64,000 nt of DNA from Gallibacterium trehalosifermentans (GCF_042433055.1 NZ_JBHLWB010000010.1:1-64000), one strand, 5' to 3'. Positions 24,825 to 34,833 are shown, counted from the stretch's first letter. Numbers and translations are program-made. The notes: generated by a model from the sequence alone, not told the origin.

Positions 24825-26480
24825 ATGAATGGTGCAAGATTTATTACAGAATGTTTAAAAGCGCATGGAGTAACCACCATTTTTGGTTATCCAGGTGGTG
24901 CAATTATGCCAGTTTATGATGCAATTTATGATTCTGGATTAGACCATTTGCTCTGTCGTAACGAACAAGGTGCCGCAATGGCAGCGATTGGTTATGCACG
25001 TGCGAGCGGTAAAGTTGGGGTATGTATTGCAACATCTGGTCCAGGAGCAACCAATTTAGTTACGGGATTAGGTGATGCGATGATGGATTCTATTCCCGTT
25101 GTCGCAATAACAGGGCAGGTTGCATCACCATTTATCGGGACTGATGCTTTCCAAGAAGCTGATGTATTAGGATTATCATTAGCCTGTACAAAACATAGTT
25201 TTATTGTGCAAAGTATCGATGAACTTCCTGAAGTAATGGCGCAAGCGTTTGAAATTGCACAAAGTGGTAGACCAGGTCCTGTATTAGTTGATGTCCCTAA
25301 AGATGTCCAATTTGCACAAATTGATCGCCAACCTATCGTTAACCCTCTGCAACAACCTCAAGTGATTCCTAATGAACTCCTCCAGCAAGCAAAAATATTA
25401 CTTCAACAAGCAAAACGACCTGTGCTTTATGTCGGTGGTGGCGTAGGTATGGCTGATGCCGTTGCAGAATTGCACCAATTTGTGGAAATTACGCAAATGC
25501 CAAGTTTTTCAACGATTAAAGGGTTAGGTTCATTACCTGCAGATAATCCTTATTATATGGGAATGATTGGTATGCACGGTACAAAAGCAGCTAATTATGC
25601 CGCGCAAGAAAGTGATTTGCTGTTGGTATTAGGCGCGCGTTTTGATGATCGAGTAACAGGTAAATTAGAGAGTTTTGCAACTTCAGCAAAAGTGATCCAT
25701 GTTGATATTGATATTGCTGAAATTAATAAATTACGTTGTGCTGATGTCGCAATAAGAGGCGATATGAAGCAGGTATTGCGTGAGTTAGCTATGCCATTAG
25801 CGATTGATGACTGGCGGAAAGATATTAAGCGTTTAAAACAGAGTTATGATTTTAGCTATGCGGAAAATTCAGGCGAGACAAATATTAATCCGTGGTGGTT
25901 ATTACAGATGTTATCAAATAAACGAGCGAAAAATAGCGTGATTGCAACAGATGTGGGACAACATCAAATGTGGTCTGCACAGCATATGCAACATTTTGAT
26001 CCGAAAAATTATATTACTTCCGCAGGTTTTGGTTCGATGGGTTTTGGTTTACCAGCAGCAGTTGGTGCACAAAAAGCTCGCCCACAAGATCCTGTGATTC
26101 TAATTACGGGTGATGGTTCTTTCATGATGAATATTCAAGAATTAGGATCGATTAAACGTGGGCAGTTACCTGTAAAAATTCTTCTTTTGGATAATCAACG
26201 TTTGGGTATGGTGCGTCAATGGCAAACCTTATTCTTCCGTGGACGTCATAGTGAAACTATTTTAGCGGATAATCCTGACTTTATTACGTTGGCGAAAGCA
26301 TTTGATATTCCAGGTGAGCGGATTGAAAAAGGTAGCGAAGTCAATGCCGCATTAGACCGTTTACTTCATGCGAAAGGTGCATATTTATTACAAGTATGTA
26401 TCCATGAAGATGAAAATGTCTGGCCTTTAGTTCCACCGGGTGCAAGAAATGATGAAATGCTAGAGGATATTGGGGTGTAA
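24825..26480 (+). CDS. ilvG: Acetolactate synthase II large subunit
   Basis: A 551-residue thiamine-diphosphate enzyme making acetolactate or acetohydroxybutyrate for Val, Leu and Ile. Landmarks are GYPGGAIMPVYDAIYDSG near 23-40 with the catalytic Glu in CRNEQGAAMAA near 47, the FAD-contact region GMIGMHGTKAANYAA, and the ThDP motif GDGSFMMNIQELGSI near 431. It is the first structural gene after the attenuator; ilvM starts two bases after its stop. The frame is intact, unlike the naturally frameshifted ilvG of E. coli K-12. Confidence 0.96.
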   Translation: MNGARFITECLKAHGVTTIFGYPGGAIMPVYDAIYDSGLDHLLCRNEQGAAMAAIGYARASGKVGVCIATSGPGATNLVTGLGDAMMDSIPVVAITGQVASPFIGTDAFQEADVLGLSLACTKHSFIVQSIDELPEVMAQAFEIAQSGRPGPVLVDVPKDVQFAQIDRQPIVNPLQQPQVIPNELLQQAKILLQQAKRPVLYVGGGVGMADAVAELHQFVEITQMPSFSTIKGLGSLPADNPYYMGMIGMHGTKAANYAAQESDLLLVLGARFDDRVTGKLESFATSAKVIHVDIDIAEINKLRCADVAIRGDMKQVLRELAMPLAIDDWRKDIKRLKQSYDFSYAENSGETNINPWWLLQMLSNKRAKNSVIATDVGQHQMWSAQHMQHFDPKNYITSAGFGSMGFGLPAAVGAQKARPQDPVILITGDGSFMMNIQELGSIKRGQLPVKILLLDNQRLGMVRQWQTLFFRGRHSETILADNPDFITLAKAFDIPGERIEKGSEVNAALDRLLHAKGAYLLQVCIHEDENVWPLVPPGARNDEMLEDIGV

Positions 26481-26481
26481 A

Positions 26482-26709
26482 ATGAAGAGTTATCAAATTA
26501 GCGTACAGGCGGAATGGCGACCTGAAACATTAGAGAGAATTTTGCGGGTGGTCAGACATCGTGGTTTTGTGGCAACGGCGCTGCATAGTAAGTTACAAGA
26601 TCAGCAACTGACTTTACAAATCACCATAAGTAGTAATAGAGAATTATCGTTATTAACTAATCAATTAGTGAAGTTATATGGTATTACTGAGGTTTCAGTT
26701 TTAAGTTAA
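26482..26709 (+). CDS. ilvM: Acetolactate synthase II small regulatory subunit
   Basis: A 75-residue ACT-domain subunit (YQISVQAEWRPETLERILRV, RHRGF) partnering IlvG. Start at ATG 26482, one base after the ilvG TAA; a slightly longer frame from 26470 would overlap ilvG. Length matches E. coli IlvM (about 87) apart from the shorter ends. Confidence 0.9.
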   Translation: MKSYQISVQAEWRPETLERILRVVRHRGFVATALHSKLQDQQLTLQITISSNRELSLLTNQLVKLYGITEVSVLS

Positions 26710-26719
26710 AGATTGGTTG

Positions 26720-27699
26720 ATGATGAGTGGAATCCAGATTTATACCAGCCAAGATGGCAAAGTATCTTTAGATGTTTCTTTTGAACAGGAAACGGTGTGG
26801 CTTAATTTAGATCAAATGACAGAGTTATTTGCTAAGGATAAATCTGTTATTTCTCGGCATATTAAGAATATTTTTTATGAAAAGGAATTAGATAAAGATG
26901 CAGTTGTTGCAAAAAATGCAACAACTGCATCTGATGGTAAAACTTATCAAGTTTCTTATTACAACCTTGATGTCATTATTTCTGTCGGCTATCGAGTAAA
27001 ATCACAACGTGGAGTACAGTTCCGTCAATGGGCAACCAGAACGTTAAAACAACATTTAATTGATGGCTATACGTTTAATGAAAAACGTTTACATGAGCGT
27101 GGGCTAGATTATCATCAAACAGTTGAGTTATTGAGTCGTACATTATTAAATCAACAACTAATTAATTCTGAAGGACAAGCCGTTGTTCAAGTTGTACAAG
27201 AGTATGCAAAAAGTTGGAGCTTGTTACAGGCGTATGATGAGCAAAATTTAAAAGAAAATAGTGCTAAGCAACATAATATGACGGCATTACATTACAACGA
27301 TGTATTGTGTGCTATTGCTCAGTTAAAACAAGAATTAATTCGTAAAGGTGAAGCCACGGAGTTATTTGGACAAGTTAGAGGTGAAGGATTAGTCTCTGCT
27401 GTTGAGACTATTGAACAAGGCTTTGGTGAAACTTTGTTTTATCCTAATGTCGCGTGTCGAGCTGCAATCTATTATATTTTGTGATTAAAAATCACCCTTT
27501 AGCTGATGGAAATAAACGGACAGGTTCATTTTTGTTTTTATGGTATTTACGCTTAAACCAACATTTATTAGCAAAACCTGTATCACAGTTAATTAATGAT
27601 AATACACTTGTTGCATTAGCATTATTAGTGGCAGAAAGTCTGCCAGAACAAAAAGAGTTAATGATTCGATTAATCGAACATTTTATCGTATTAAAATAG
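26720..27699 (+). pseudogene. RhuM-family/Doc (Fic-fold) fusion gene broken by a one-base deletion
   Basis: The first frame (to 27484) is a RhuM-type protein with a helix-turn-helix-like N-terminus (VWLNLDQMTELFAKDKSVIS, then a YYNLDVIISVGYRV segment and FRQWATRTLKQHLIDGY). It ends abruptly at RAAIYYIL. The +1 frame continues as LYFVIKNHPLADGNKRTGSF, the Doc/Fic catalytic motif, to 27699. Adding one base after 27466 restores CAT and joins the two parts at the usual RhuM-Doc point. Doc/Fic enzymes modify proteins by nucleotide or phosphate transfer. It sits inside the ilv operon between ilvM (10 bp) and ilvD (21 bp). A sequencing error is possible. Confidence 0.85.
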
Positions 27700-27720
27700 A
27701 CAAATTATATTGGAGAGATT

Positions 27721-29556
27721 ATGCCTAAATTACGTTCAGCGACCAGTACACAAGGGCGCAATATGGCTGGCGCGAGAGCCTTATGGCGAGCTACTGGGGT
27801 GAAAGATAGCGATTTTGGTAAACCGATTATTGCCGTGGTGAATTCCTTTACACAATTTGTTCCAGGACATGTACATTTAAAAGATCTCGGGCAATTAGTG
27901 GCAAAACAGATCGAAGCTTCAGGTGGAATTGCCAAAGAGTTTAATACTATTGCGGTTGATGATGGCATCGCAATGGGGCATGGCGGAATGTTGTACTCTT
28001 TGCCATCGCGTGAACTCATTGCCGATTCAGTAGAGTATATGGTCAATGCGCACTGTGCTGATGCTATGGTTTGTATCTCTAACTGCGATAAAATCACACC
28101 AGGAATGTTAATGGCGGCATTACGCCTAAATATCCCAACCATCTTTGTATCTGGTGGTCCAATGGAAGCGGGTAAAACCAAACTTTCAGATCAGCTTATT
28201 CGTTTAGACTTGGTTGATGCGATGATTCAAGGGGCAAATCCAGAGGTATCTGATCACGATAGTGAAATTATTGAACGTTCTGCTTGCCCAACGTGTGGAT
28301 CTTGTTCAGGAATGTTTACTGCTAACTCAATGAACTGTTTAACTGAGGCGTTAGGTTTAAGTTTACCTGGTAATGGTTCTTGCTTAGCAACACACGCCGA
28401 TCGTAAACAATTATTTTTACAGGCAGGTTCACAAATTATGGAACTTTGCCGCCGCTATTATGAGCAAGATGACACAAGTGTATTGCCTCGTGCGATTGCA
28501 AGCAAAGATGCCTTTAATAATGCAATGAGTTTGGATATTGCAATGGGCGGTTCAACCAATACCGTTTTACACTTATTAGCAGCAGCACAAGAAGCCGAAG
28601 TTGATTTCACTATGGCAGATATTGATCGTTTATCACGTCTTGTTCCTTGCCTCTGTAAAGTCGCACCAAATACCAATAAATATCATATGGAAGATGTACA
28701 CCGTGCTGGTGGAGTCATGGGGATTTTAGGTGAATTAGATCGTGCGCATTTATTAAATAATCAAACGCACACGGTATTAGGCTTAACGTTAGAACAACAG
28801 TTAAATCAATATGATATTAAACGTGATGTGAGTGAAGCGGTAAAAACATTTTATCGTGCTGGTCCAGCAGGGATTCGCACCACAGAAGCATTTTCCCAAG
28901 ATTGCCGTTGGGATAGTGTAGATGATGATCGCCAATCAGGTTGTATTCGTGATAAAGCTCACGCTTATAGCCAAGATGGTGGTTTAGCTATGCTCAGTGG
29001 AAATCTTGCTGAAAATGGTTGTATTGTGAAAACCGCAGGCGTTGATGAAAGTATTTTAGTTTTCAAAGGTCCCGCAAAAGTTTATGAAAGCCAAGAAGAG
29101 GCAGTAGAAGCCATTTTAGGTGGTAAAGTGGTGGCGGGTGATGTTGTCGTGATTCGCTATGAAGGACCAAAAGGCGGACCAGGTATGCAAGAAATGCTTT
29201 ACCCAACCAGTTACTTAAAATCAATGGGCTTAGGAAAAGCCTGTGCATTACTTACTGATGGACGTTTTTCAGGTGGTACATCAGGGCTTTCTATCGGACA
29301 CGTTTCACCAGAAGCGGCAAATGGCGGTACGATTGGTTTGGTGGAAGATGGTGATCTTATCTCGATCAATATTCCAGAACGTAAGATTGAATTATTAGTT
29401 GATGAAGCAGAATTAGCGCAACGCCGTGCTGAGAAAGAACTACATGGTTGGAAACCAAAAAATCGTCAACGCCAAGTATCCTTTGCCTTAAAAGCATATG
29501 CGTCATTAGCAACCAGTGCAGATAAAGGCGCAGTGCGTGATCGTAGTAAGTTATAA
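27721..29556 (+). CDS. ilvD: Dihydroxy-acid dehydratase
   Basis: A 611-residue Fe-S enzyme for the third common step of branched-chain amino-acid synthesis. Cluster Cys ligands are visible in ISNCDKITPGML near 122 and CPTCGSCSGMFTANSMNC near 193-210. The GDGRFSGGTSGLSIGHVSPEA-like C-terminal block appears as LTDGRFSGGTSGLSIGHVS. GGAGA lies ahead of the ATG. ilvA follows 12 bp downstream of the stop. Confidence 0.97.
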   Translation: MPKLRSATSTQGRNMAGARALWRATGVKDSDFGKPIIAVVNSFTQFVPGHVHLKDLGQLVAKQIEASGGIAKEFNTIAVDDGIAMGHGGMLYSLPSRELIADSVEYMVNAHCADAMVCISNCDKITPGMLMAALRLNIPTIFVSGGPMEAGKTKLSDQLIRLDLVDAMIQGANPEVSDHDSEIIERSACPTCGSCSGMFTANSMNCLTEALGLSLPGNGSCLATHADRKQLFLQAGSQIMELCRRYYEQDDTSVLPRAIASKDAFNNAMSLDIAMGGSTNTVLHLLAAAQEAEVDFTMADIDRLSRLVPCLCKVAPNTNKYHMEDVHRAGGVMGILGELDRAHLLNNQTHTVLGLTLEQQLNQYDIKRDVSEAVKTFYRAGPAGIRTTEAFSQDCRWDSVDDDRQSGCIRDKAHAYSQDGGLAMLSGNLAENGCIVKTAGVDESILVFKGPAKVYESQEEAVEAILGGKVVAGDVVVIRYEGPKGGPGMQEMLYPTSYLKSMGLGKACALLTDGRFSGGTSGLSIGHVSPEAANGGTIGLVEDGDLISINIPERKIELLVDEAELAQRRAEKELHGWKPKNRQRQVSFALKAYASLATSADKGAVRDRSKL

Positions 29557-29568
29557 GTGGTAAATACT

Positions 29569-31119
29569 ATGGATATGCAAGCATTACTTAGTACAACTCA
29601 ACCAAGCGGATCACAATATTTAAAAGCGATTGTAAAACTTGGCTCAAAAGTCTATGAAGCAGCGCAAGTTACACCATTGCAAAAAATGGAAAAGCTCTCT
29701 AATCGTTTAGATAACCATATTTTTATCAAGCGAGAAGATCGTCAACCTGTGCATAGCTTTAAATTGCGTGGTGCCTATGCGATGTTATCAACCTTAACAG
29801 CAGAACAAAAAGCAGCAGGTGTGATTGCCGCTTCTGCGGGAAACCATGCGCAAGGTGTAGCATTATCTGCTAAGTTATTGGGCTTAAAAGCGTTAATCGT
29901 TATGCCACAAAATACGCCGAGTATTAAAGTGGATTCTGTGCGTGGTTTTGGTGGTGAAGTGTTGTTATATGGTGCTAATTTTGATGAAGCGAAAGCGAAA
30001 GCGATTGAATTAGCAGAGAGCAAAAAAATGACTTTTATTCCGCCGTTTGATCACCCATTAGTCATTGCAGGACAAGGAACGCTAGCAATGGAAATGCTAC
30101 AACAAAATTCAGATATTGATCGAATTTTTGTGCCCGTTGGTGGTGGCGGTATGGCTGCTGGTGTTGCAGTTTTGATTAAACAGATGATGCCTGAAATTAA
30201 AGTCATTGGTGTAGAATCAAAAGATTCAGCTTGCTTATATGCCGCTTTACAAGCGAAACAGCCAGTTGATTTAGCGCGTGTTGGACTGTTTGCCGACGGT
30301 GTAGCGGTAAAACGGATTGGTGATGAAACGTTCCGTTTATGCCAACAGTATCTTGATGATATTGTTTTGGTCGATAGTGATGAAGTGTGTGCTGCCATGA
30401 AAGATCTGTTTGAAGATGTGCGTGCAGTGGCTGAACCATCAGGCGCATTATCTCTTGCAGGGTTGAAAAAATATGCACGCCAACATCAATTAAAAGATGA
30501 AAATCTTGCGGCAATCTTGTCTGGTGCAAACTTAAATTTCCATACCTTGCGTTATGTTTCCGAACGTTGTGAGATCGGGGAAAATCGTGAAGCGTTATTA
30601 GCGGTTACGATTCCAGAACAAAAAGGCAGTTTCTTAACGTTCTGTCATCTCTTAGGCAATCGAGCGGTAACAGAATTTAATTATCGTTATGCGGATACAG
30701 CAAAAGCTTGTATTTTTGTTGGTGTGCGAACAATTAATGAAGCAGAAAAAGCGGAAATCATTAATGAGCTAAGCCAAGCAGGTTTTTATGTTGAAGACAT
30801 GACAGACGATGAGGTAGCGAAAACGCATATCCGTTATATGATTGGCGGGCGCCCGAATAGTGATAAATTTGAACGTTTGTATAGTTTTGAATTTCCAGAA
30901 CAAAAAGGGGCGTTACTGAAGTTCTTAGAAACATTAGGGACGCATTGGAATATCTCTTTGTTCCATTATCGGGCGCACGGTGCAGACTACGGTAATATTT
31001 TGGCAGGCTTCCAGTTTGAACAAGATGATTTAGATGATTTTAAACAACACTTAAGTAAATTAGGTTATGTTTGCCAAGATGTAACTGATAGTAAAGCATA
31101 TCGGTATTTTTTGAGTTAA
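29569..31119 (+). CDS. ilvA: Biosynthetic threonine ammonia-lyase (deaminase)
   Basis: A 516-residue PLP enzyme converting threonine to 2-oxobutyrate, the first committed isoleucine step. The PLP Lys is in HSFKLRGAYAML (Lys65), and the phosphate-binding glycine loop is VGGGGMAAGVAV near 186. Two C-terminal ACT-like regulatory domains (from about 325) mark the biosynthetic, isoleucine-inhibited form. I chose ATG 29569 over a GTG at 29557; it gives a length close to E. coli IlvA (514). It is the last gene of the operon. Confidence 0.95.
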   Translation: MDMQALLSTTQPSGSQYLKAIVKLGSKVYEAAQVTPLQKMEKLSNRLDNHIFIKREDRQPVHSFKLRGAYAMLSTLTAEQKAAGVIAASAGNHAQGVALSAKLLGLKALIVMPQNTPSIKVDSVRGFGGEVLLYGANFDEAKAKAIELAESKKMTFIPPFDHPLVIAGQGTLAMEMLQQNSDIDRIFVPVGGGGMAAGVAVLIKQMMPEIKVIGVESKDSACLYAALQAKQPVDLARVGLFADGVAVKRIGDETFRLCQQYLDDIVLVDSDEVCAAMKDLFEDVRAVAEPSGALSLAGLKKYARQHQLKDENLAAILSGANLNFHTLRYVSERCEIGENREALLAVTIPEQKGSFLTFCHLLGNRAVTEFNYRYADTAKACIFVGVRTINEAEKAEIINELSQAGFYVEDMTDDEVAKTHIRYMIGGRPNSDKFERLYSFEFPEQKGALLKFLETLGTHWNISLFHYRAHGADYGNILAGFQFEQDDLDDFKQHLSKLGYVCQDVTDSKAYRYFLS

Positions 31120-31127
31120 AAGAAAAG

Positions 31128-31149
31128 GAAGTCCCCAATAGGGGACTTC
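31128..31149. terminator. Bidirectional terminator between ilvA and trpS
   Basis: GAAGTCCCC and GGGGACTTC form a perfect 9-bp stem around AATA. On the minus strand it is followed by a T-rich run, on the plus strand by a weak one. Both genes converge on it. Confidence 0.85.
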
Positions 31150-31153
31150 AGTT

Positions 31154-32161
31154 TTAGATGTTTTGCACAAAGCCAACTGCTTGATACACTTTTGATAAGG
31201 TTTCTTGGGCTTTTGCTTTCGCTTTAATTGTGCCTTCATGTAAGATTTGATTGAGCAATGCTTCGTTATTACGATAAAGGTCATAACGTTCTTGTAATTG
31301 CGTTAACATTGTACTGACTTCATCGGCAACAGCGGTTTTTAAATGACCGTACATTTTTCCTGCAAATTCAGCTTCTAATTCAGGAATAGGTTTTTCTGTA
31401 ATGGCAGATAAGATGCTTAATAAATTAGAGACACCAGGTTTATTCTCAATATCAAAGAGGACTCGAGGTGGTTCTTCTGAATCCGTTACCGCACGTTTTA
31501 TTTTCTTCGCAACCGCTTTTGGATCTTCCAGTAAACCAATCACATTATTGCGATTGTCATCAGATTTTGACATTTTCTTGGTTGGATCGAGTAATGACAT
31601 CACACGTGCACCTGCTTTCGGGATAAAAACTTCTGGAATGGTAAAAATATCCCCATAAAGGGCATTAAAACGTTGGGCAATATCACGGGTAATTTCAAGG
31701 TGTTGTTTTTGGTCATCACCAACGGGGACTTGTTTTGCTTGATACAATAAGATGTCGGCAGCCATTAAGACAGGATAAGTAAATAAACCTACGCTCACAT
31801 TTCCCTCATAACGAGCAGATTTATCCTTAAATTGTGTCATTCTACCCATTTCACCAAAGTAGGTGTAACAGTTTAAAACCCATGCTAATTGAGTGTGTTC
31901 AGGAACATGTGATTGCACAAAAATGGTACTTTTTGCAGGATCGATACCACATGCAAGATAAAGGGCTAATACATCTAAGGTTGCTTTGCGTAATGCTTCA
32001 GGATTTTGGCGAACGGTAATGGCGTGTAGGTCAACGATACAGAAATAACATTCATACTCATCTTGCATTTTTACCCATTGGCGTAATGCGCCAAGGTAGT
32101 TACCGATCGTTAGTTCACCAGAGGGTTGAACGCCACTAAATACAATAGGTTTTTTACTCAT
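31154..32161 (-). CDS. trpS: Tryptophanyl-tRNA synthetase
   Basis: A 335-residue class I synthetase. The HIGH-type motif appears as TIGN in SGELTIGNYLGALRQW near 16-20, and KMSKS in TKKMSKSDDNRN near 196-200. Length agrees with bacterial TrpS (about 334). It is the third gene of the rpe-gph-trpS group, 18 bp after gph, as in E. coli. Confidence 0.97.
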   Translation of the reverse strand: MSKKPIVFSGVQPSGELTIGNYLGALRQWVKMQDEYECYFCIVDLHAITVRQNPEALRKATLDVLALYLACGIDPAKSTIFVQSHVPEHTQLAWVLNCYTYFGEMGRMTQFKDKSARYEGNVSVGLFTYPVLMAADILLYQAKQVPVGDDQKQHLEITRDIAQRFNALYGDIFTIPEVFIPKAGARVMSLLDPTKKMSKSDDNRNNVIGLLEDPKAVAKKIKRAVTDSEEPPRVLFDIENKPGVSNLLSILSAITEKPIPELEAEFAGKMYGHLKTAVADEVSTMLTQLQERYDLYRNNEALLNQILHEGTIKAKAKAQETLSKVYQAVGFVQNI

Positions 32162-32179
32162 TTTTTTTCCTTAATTCGA

Positions 32180-32839
32180 TTACACAATAGTTAAAAGTTT
32201 TGCAAAATCGCTGAACACCCAATCAGGTTTGGATTCTGCAATAGGTTCATTATAGTTATAGCCGTAAGTTAAACCAACCACAGCACAGCCAGCTGCTCGG
32301 GCAGCTAAGATATCATTTTTGGAATCACCAACAAAGAGCAACTCTTGTGGCAAAATTCCAAACCTCCCACAAAGATAAAAGAGTGGCGCTGGGTGCGGTT
32401 TGATAGCGGGTAAGGATTGACCACCTAATGTCTCAGTAAATAAATGATCAATTTCAAAGGCTTTGAGTACAGGCAAAACGTGTTGAGTTGGTTTATTGGT
32501 AACAACTGCTAATGTAAAGCCTTGCTCTTTTAATGTGAGTAATGTTTGTTTTACATGAGGATAGAGTTCACTTTTATGACAAATATTCTCGCCATAATGA
32601 AAATTAAAGCGGATTTTCATTTGTTTTAAGGTATCGGCTGATGGAGTGGTACCAGCCCATTCTAAGGCGCGAGCTAATAAAATATCAGCACCATTTCCTA
32701 TCCAAGTAAGGACTAATTCTTCATGAGGGTTGGGTAAATTGAACTCTTTAAAGGTATTACTTATGGCTAAAGTGAGATCTGGTAAGCTATTGACTAACGT
32801 ACCATCAAGATCAAATCCAATCGCTTTAAATTGGCTCAT
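32180..32839 (-). CDS. gph: Phosphoglycolate phosphatase
   Basis: A 219-residue HAD phosphatase. Motif I is FDLDGTLVNSLPDL near 9-22, motif II VVTNKP near 116 and motif IV FVGDSKNDILAARAAG near 168. It clears 2-phosphoglycolate, partly produced in repair of oxidised DNA ends. It sits between rpe (17 bp) and trpS (18 bp). Confidence 0.92.
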   Translation of the reverse strand: MSQFKAIGFDLDGTLVNSLPDLTLAISNTFKEFNLPNPHEELVLTWIGNGADILLARALEWAGTTPSADTLKQMKIRFNFHYGENICHKSELYPHVKQTLLTLKEQGFTLAVVTNKPTQHVLPVLKAFEIDHLFTETLGGQSLPAIKPHPAPLFYLCGRFGILPQELLFVGDSKNDILAARAAGCAVVGLTYGYNYNEPIAESKPDWVFSDFAKLLTIV

Positions 32840-32856
32840 CTGATTTCCTTCTCATT

Positions 32857-33531
32857 TTATTTCGTTACAGTGGCTAATTGTTCACGCATTGCCTGAATAA
32901 CTTGTTGATAATTAGGTTGTCCAAAAATGGCTGATCCTGCGACAAACATATCGGCACCTGCTTGTGCAATTTGTGCAATATTTTCTACTTTTACCCCACC
33001 ATCAACTTCAAGGCGAATATTTCTACCACTCTCATTAATACGTTTGCGTGCTTGTTGTAATTTTTCTAAAGCAGAGGGTAAGAATGATTGACCACCAAAA
33101 CCAGGGTTAACGGACATAATTAAGATAATATCAATTTTGTCCATGACATAATCAAGATAGCTTAGTGGCGTGGCTGGGTTAAAGACTAAACCAGCTTGGC
33201 AACCATGATCTTTAATTAATTGCAAAGAGCGATCGATATGTTCGCTGGCTTCTGGGTGGAACGTTATAGACGTTGCGCCAGCCTTAGTAAAATCAGGTAT
33301 AAGGCGATCTACAGGTTTAGCCATCAAATGCACATCAATCGGTGCTGTAATGCCATCATCACGTAACGCTTGGCAAATAGCTGGTCCGAATGTGAGATTA
33401 GGAACATAATGGTTATCCATCACATCAAAATGAATAACGTCTGCACCTGCAGCAAGCACGTTTTTTACATCATCACCGAGATGAGCGAGGTTGGCAGAAA
33501 GAATAGATGGCGCAATTAAAAATGGTTGCAT
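32857..33531 (-). CDS. rpe: Ribulose-phosphate 3-epimerase
   Basis: A 224-residue TIM-barrel enzyme of the pentose phosphate pathway. Conserved blocks are IAPSILSANLAHLGDDV, IHFDVMDNHYVPNLTFGP with metal-binding His and Asp, IDVHLMAKP, MSVNPGFGGQSF and LEVDGGVK. First gene of the rpe-gph-trpS operon. Confidence 0.96.
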   Translation of the reverse strand: MQPFLIAPSILSANLAHLGDDVKNVLAAGADVIHFDVMDNHYVPNLTFGPAICQALRDDGITAPIDVHLMAKPVDRLIPDFTKAGATSITFHPEASEHIDRSLQLIKDHGCQAGLVFNPATPLSYLDYVMDKIDIILIMSVNPGFGGQSFLPSALEKLQQARKRINESGRNIRLEVDGGVKVENIAQIAQAGADMFVAGSAIFGQPNYQQVIQAMREQLATVTK

Positions 33532-33635
33532 GGTAAACCTCTATAATTAAGTCAATAAGTTTCGATAGTGTACTACTTAATGGGAATAAATTTAAGGGAT
33601 TAGATGAAAAGAGTCTTCATTCCTAGAAAGAAAAA

Positions 33636-33663
33636 GAAGCATGAGAGAGTGTTCCCATGCTTC
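33636..33663 (-). terminator. Rho-independent terminator after nanM
   Basis: GAAGCATG (33636-33643) pairs with CATGCTTC (33656-33663). On the minus strand the stem is followed by a T-rich stretch, 28 bp past the nanM stop. Confidence 0.82.
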
Positions 33664-33690
33664 AAAATCAATCAAGAGGAGGAGTTTAGA

Positions 33691-34833
33691 TTAGTCAACG
33701 GTTAATTTTTTACCGTCGAAGCTCAATGTACGTACTGTTGTTAATGGTTTACCGCCATCAGTTTCACCGCCGATTAAAATGACTTTATTTCCATATGAAA
33801 CAGTAACACCATAACCAGAGCCATAAGGGAGTTTCGCAATTTGTTTCCATTTACCTTTGTCTAAAGCAAAAACTTCAGCAGGATAAGCTTTGCTTAAACC
33901 TTTATGCGCATAGAGTTGACCATCTTTGAATTGTTGTGTAGAACCAGGGAAATTTGCACCACCTGTTACTAATAAGTAACCATTACTGTAACCTGCATAA
34001 GCACCCGCTAATCCTTCTTGAACAGCCGCTCCCTCTGGGGCTGGTAGGTTTGGTAATTTCGTCCAATCGATACCATTTTCTTTTTTGAATTTACCTTGTG
34101 CTGCTTCAGCAGTACGCAAACCTGGTTTTATTTCACCATTAATCACTGTGATCTGCTCGCCTTTCACTACGACAGCGGCACCTGCACGCCCCGAAAATGC
34201 GAGTTGCCCTTCGTTATACCATTTGTTGGTAGAGGGTTGATAACTAAATAAAGTGGTATTAAAGAAATAATCTTGCGGACGTTGGTCAAAATAAGGATTT
34301 AACACCGCATCTTTTTTAGCTTGATCATCACCTGCAGCGACTAAATCTTGAAATACGCCATTAAAGATAGAAAGGTTAGAACCACCAATCACGAACACTT
34401 TATCACCATAATTAACGCCTGTTGCGCCGACTAAGCCAAGCGGGGAACGAGTTGGTAATTTTGTCCAAGTATTATTTTGAGGATCGTAGCGATAAGCGTC
34501 ATTCACTAATTGTAATTCGCCTTTTTCATTTTTTTGTAAGCCACCAAAGACATAAAGTTTACCATCAACTGCACTGACCACAGGTTGCGAACGATCTCCA
34601 CCTGGGAAAGGAGCGATTTCTTGCCAACCATCTTGTGCTGATTTCAAGTTAAGGGCATAAAATTTGTCGGCACCAGATCCTAAACCGACATATACCGTAT
34701 CACCAATTAATGCGCCACCACCACTTTTAATACCAACTGGGAGATCAGGATATTGACCCGCTTGTGCGGCAAAAGCTGCAACAGAAAGACTTGCGACGAT
34801 CATTGAATGGAGAAAAGTTTTGTGTAATTTCAT
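33691..34833 (-). CDS. nanM: N-acetylneuraminate epimerase (sialic acid mutarotase)
   Basis: A 380-residue periplasmic Kelch-propeller enzyme that converts alpha- to beta-sialic acid for uptake. It has a signal peptide ending AAFAAQA, then repeated kelch blades (DGKLYVFGGLQ, GDKVFVIGGSN, NGYLLVTGGAN, GNKVILIGGE). I chose ATG 34833, at the signal peptide and after AGGG; the open frame extends to 34917 without a ribosome-binding site. No other nan gene is in the window, so uptake and catabolic partners must be elsewhere. Confidence 0.92.
   Translation of the reverse strand: MKLHKTFLHSMIVASLSVAAFAAQAGQYPDLPVGIKSGGGALIGDTVYVGLGSGADKFYALNLKSAQDGWQEIAPFPGGDRSQPVVSAVDGKLYVFGGLQKNEKGELQLVNDAYRYDPQNNTWTKLPTRSPLGLVGATGVNYGDKVFVIGGSNLSIFNGVFQDLVAAGDDQAKKDAVLNPYFDQRPQDYFFNTTLFSYQPSTNKWYNEGQLAFSGRAGAAVVVKGEQITVINGEIKPGLRTAEAAQGKFKKENGIDWTKLPNLPAPEGAAVQEGLAGAYAGYSNGYLLVTGGANFPGSTQQFKDGQLYAHKGLSKAYPAEVFALDKGKWKQIAKLPYGSGYGVTVSYGNKVILIGGETDGGKPLTTVRTLSFDGKKLTVD

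Noticed and set aside
27705..28181. 158-residue minus-strand frame at the start of ilvD
   Set aside because: Opposite-strand shadow of a highly conserved enzyme, no start signals.
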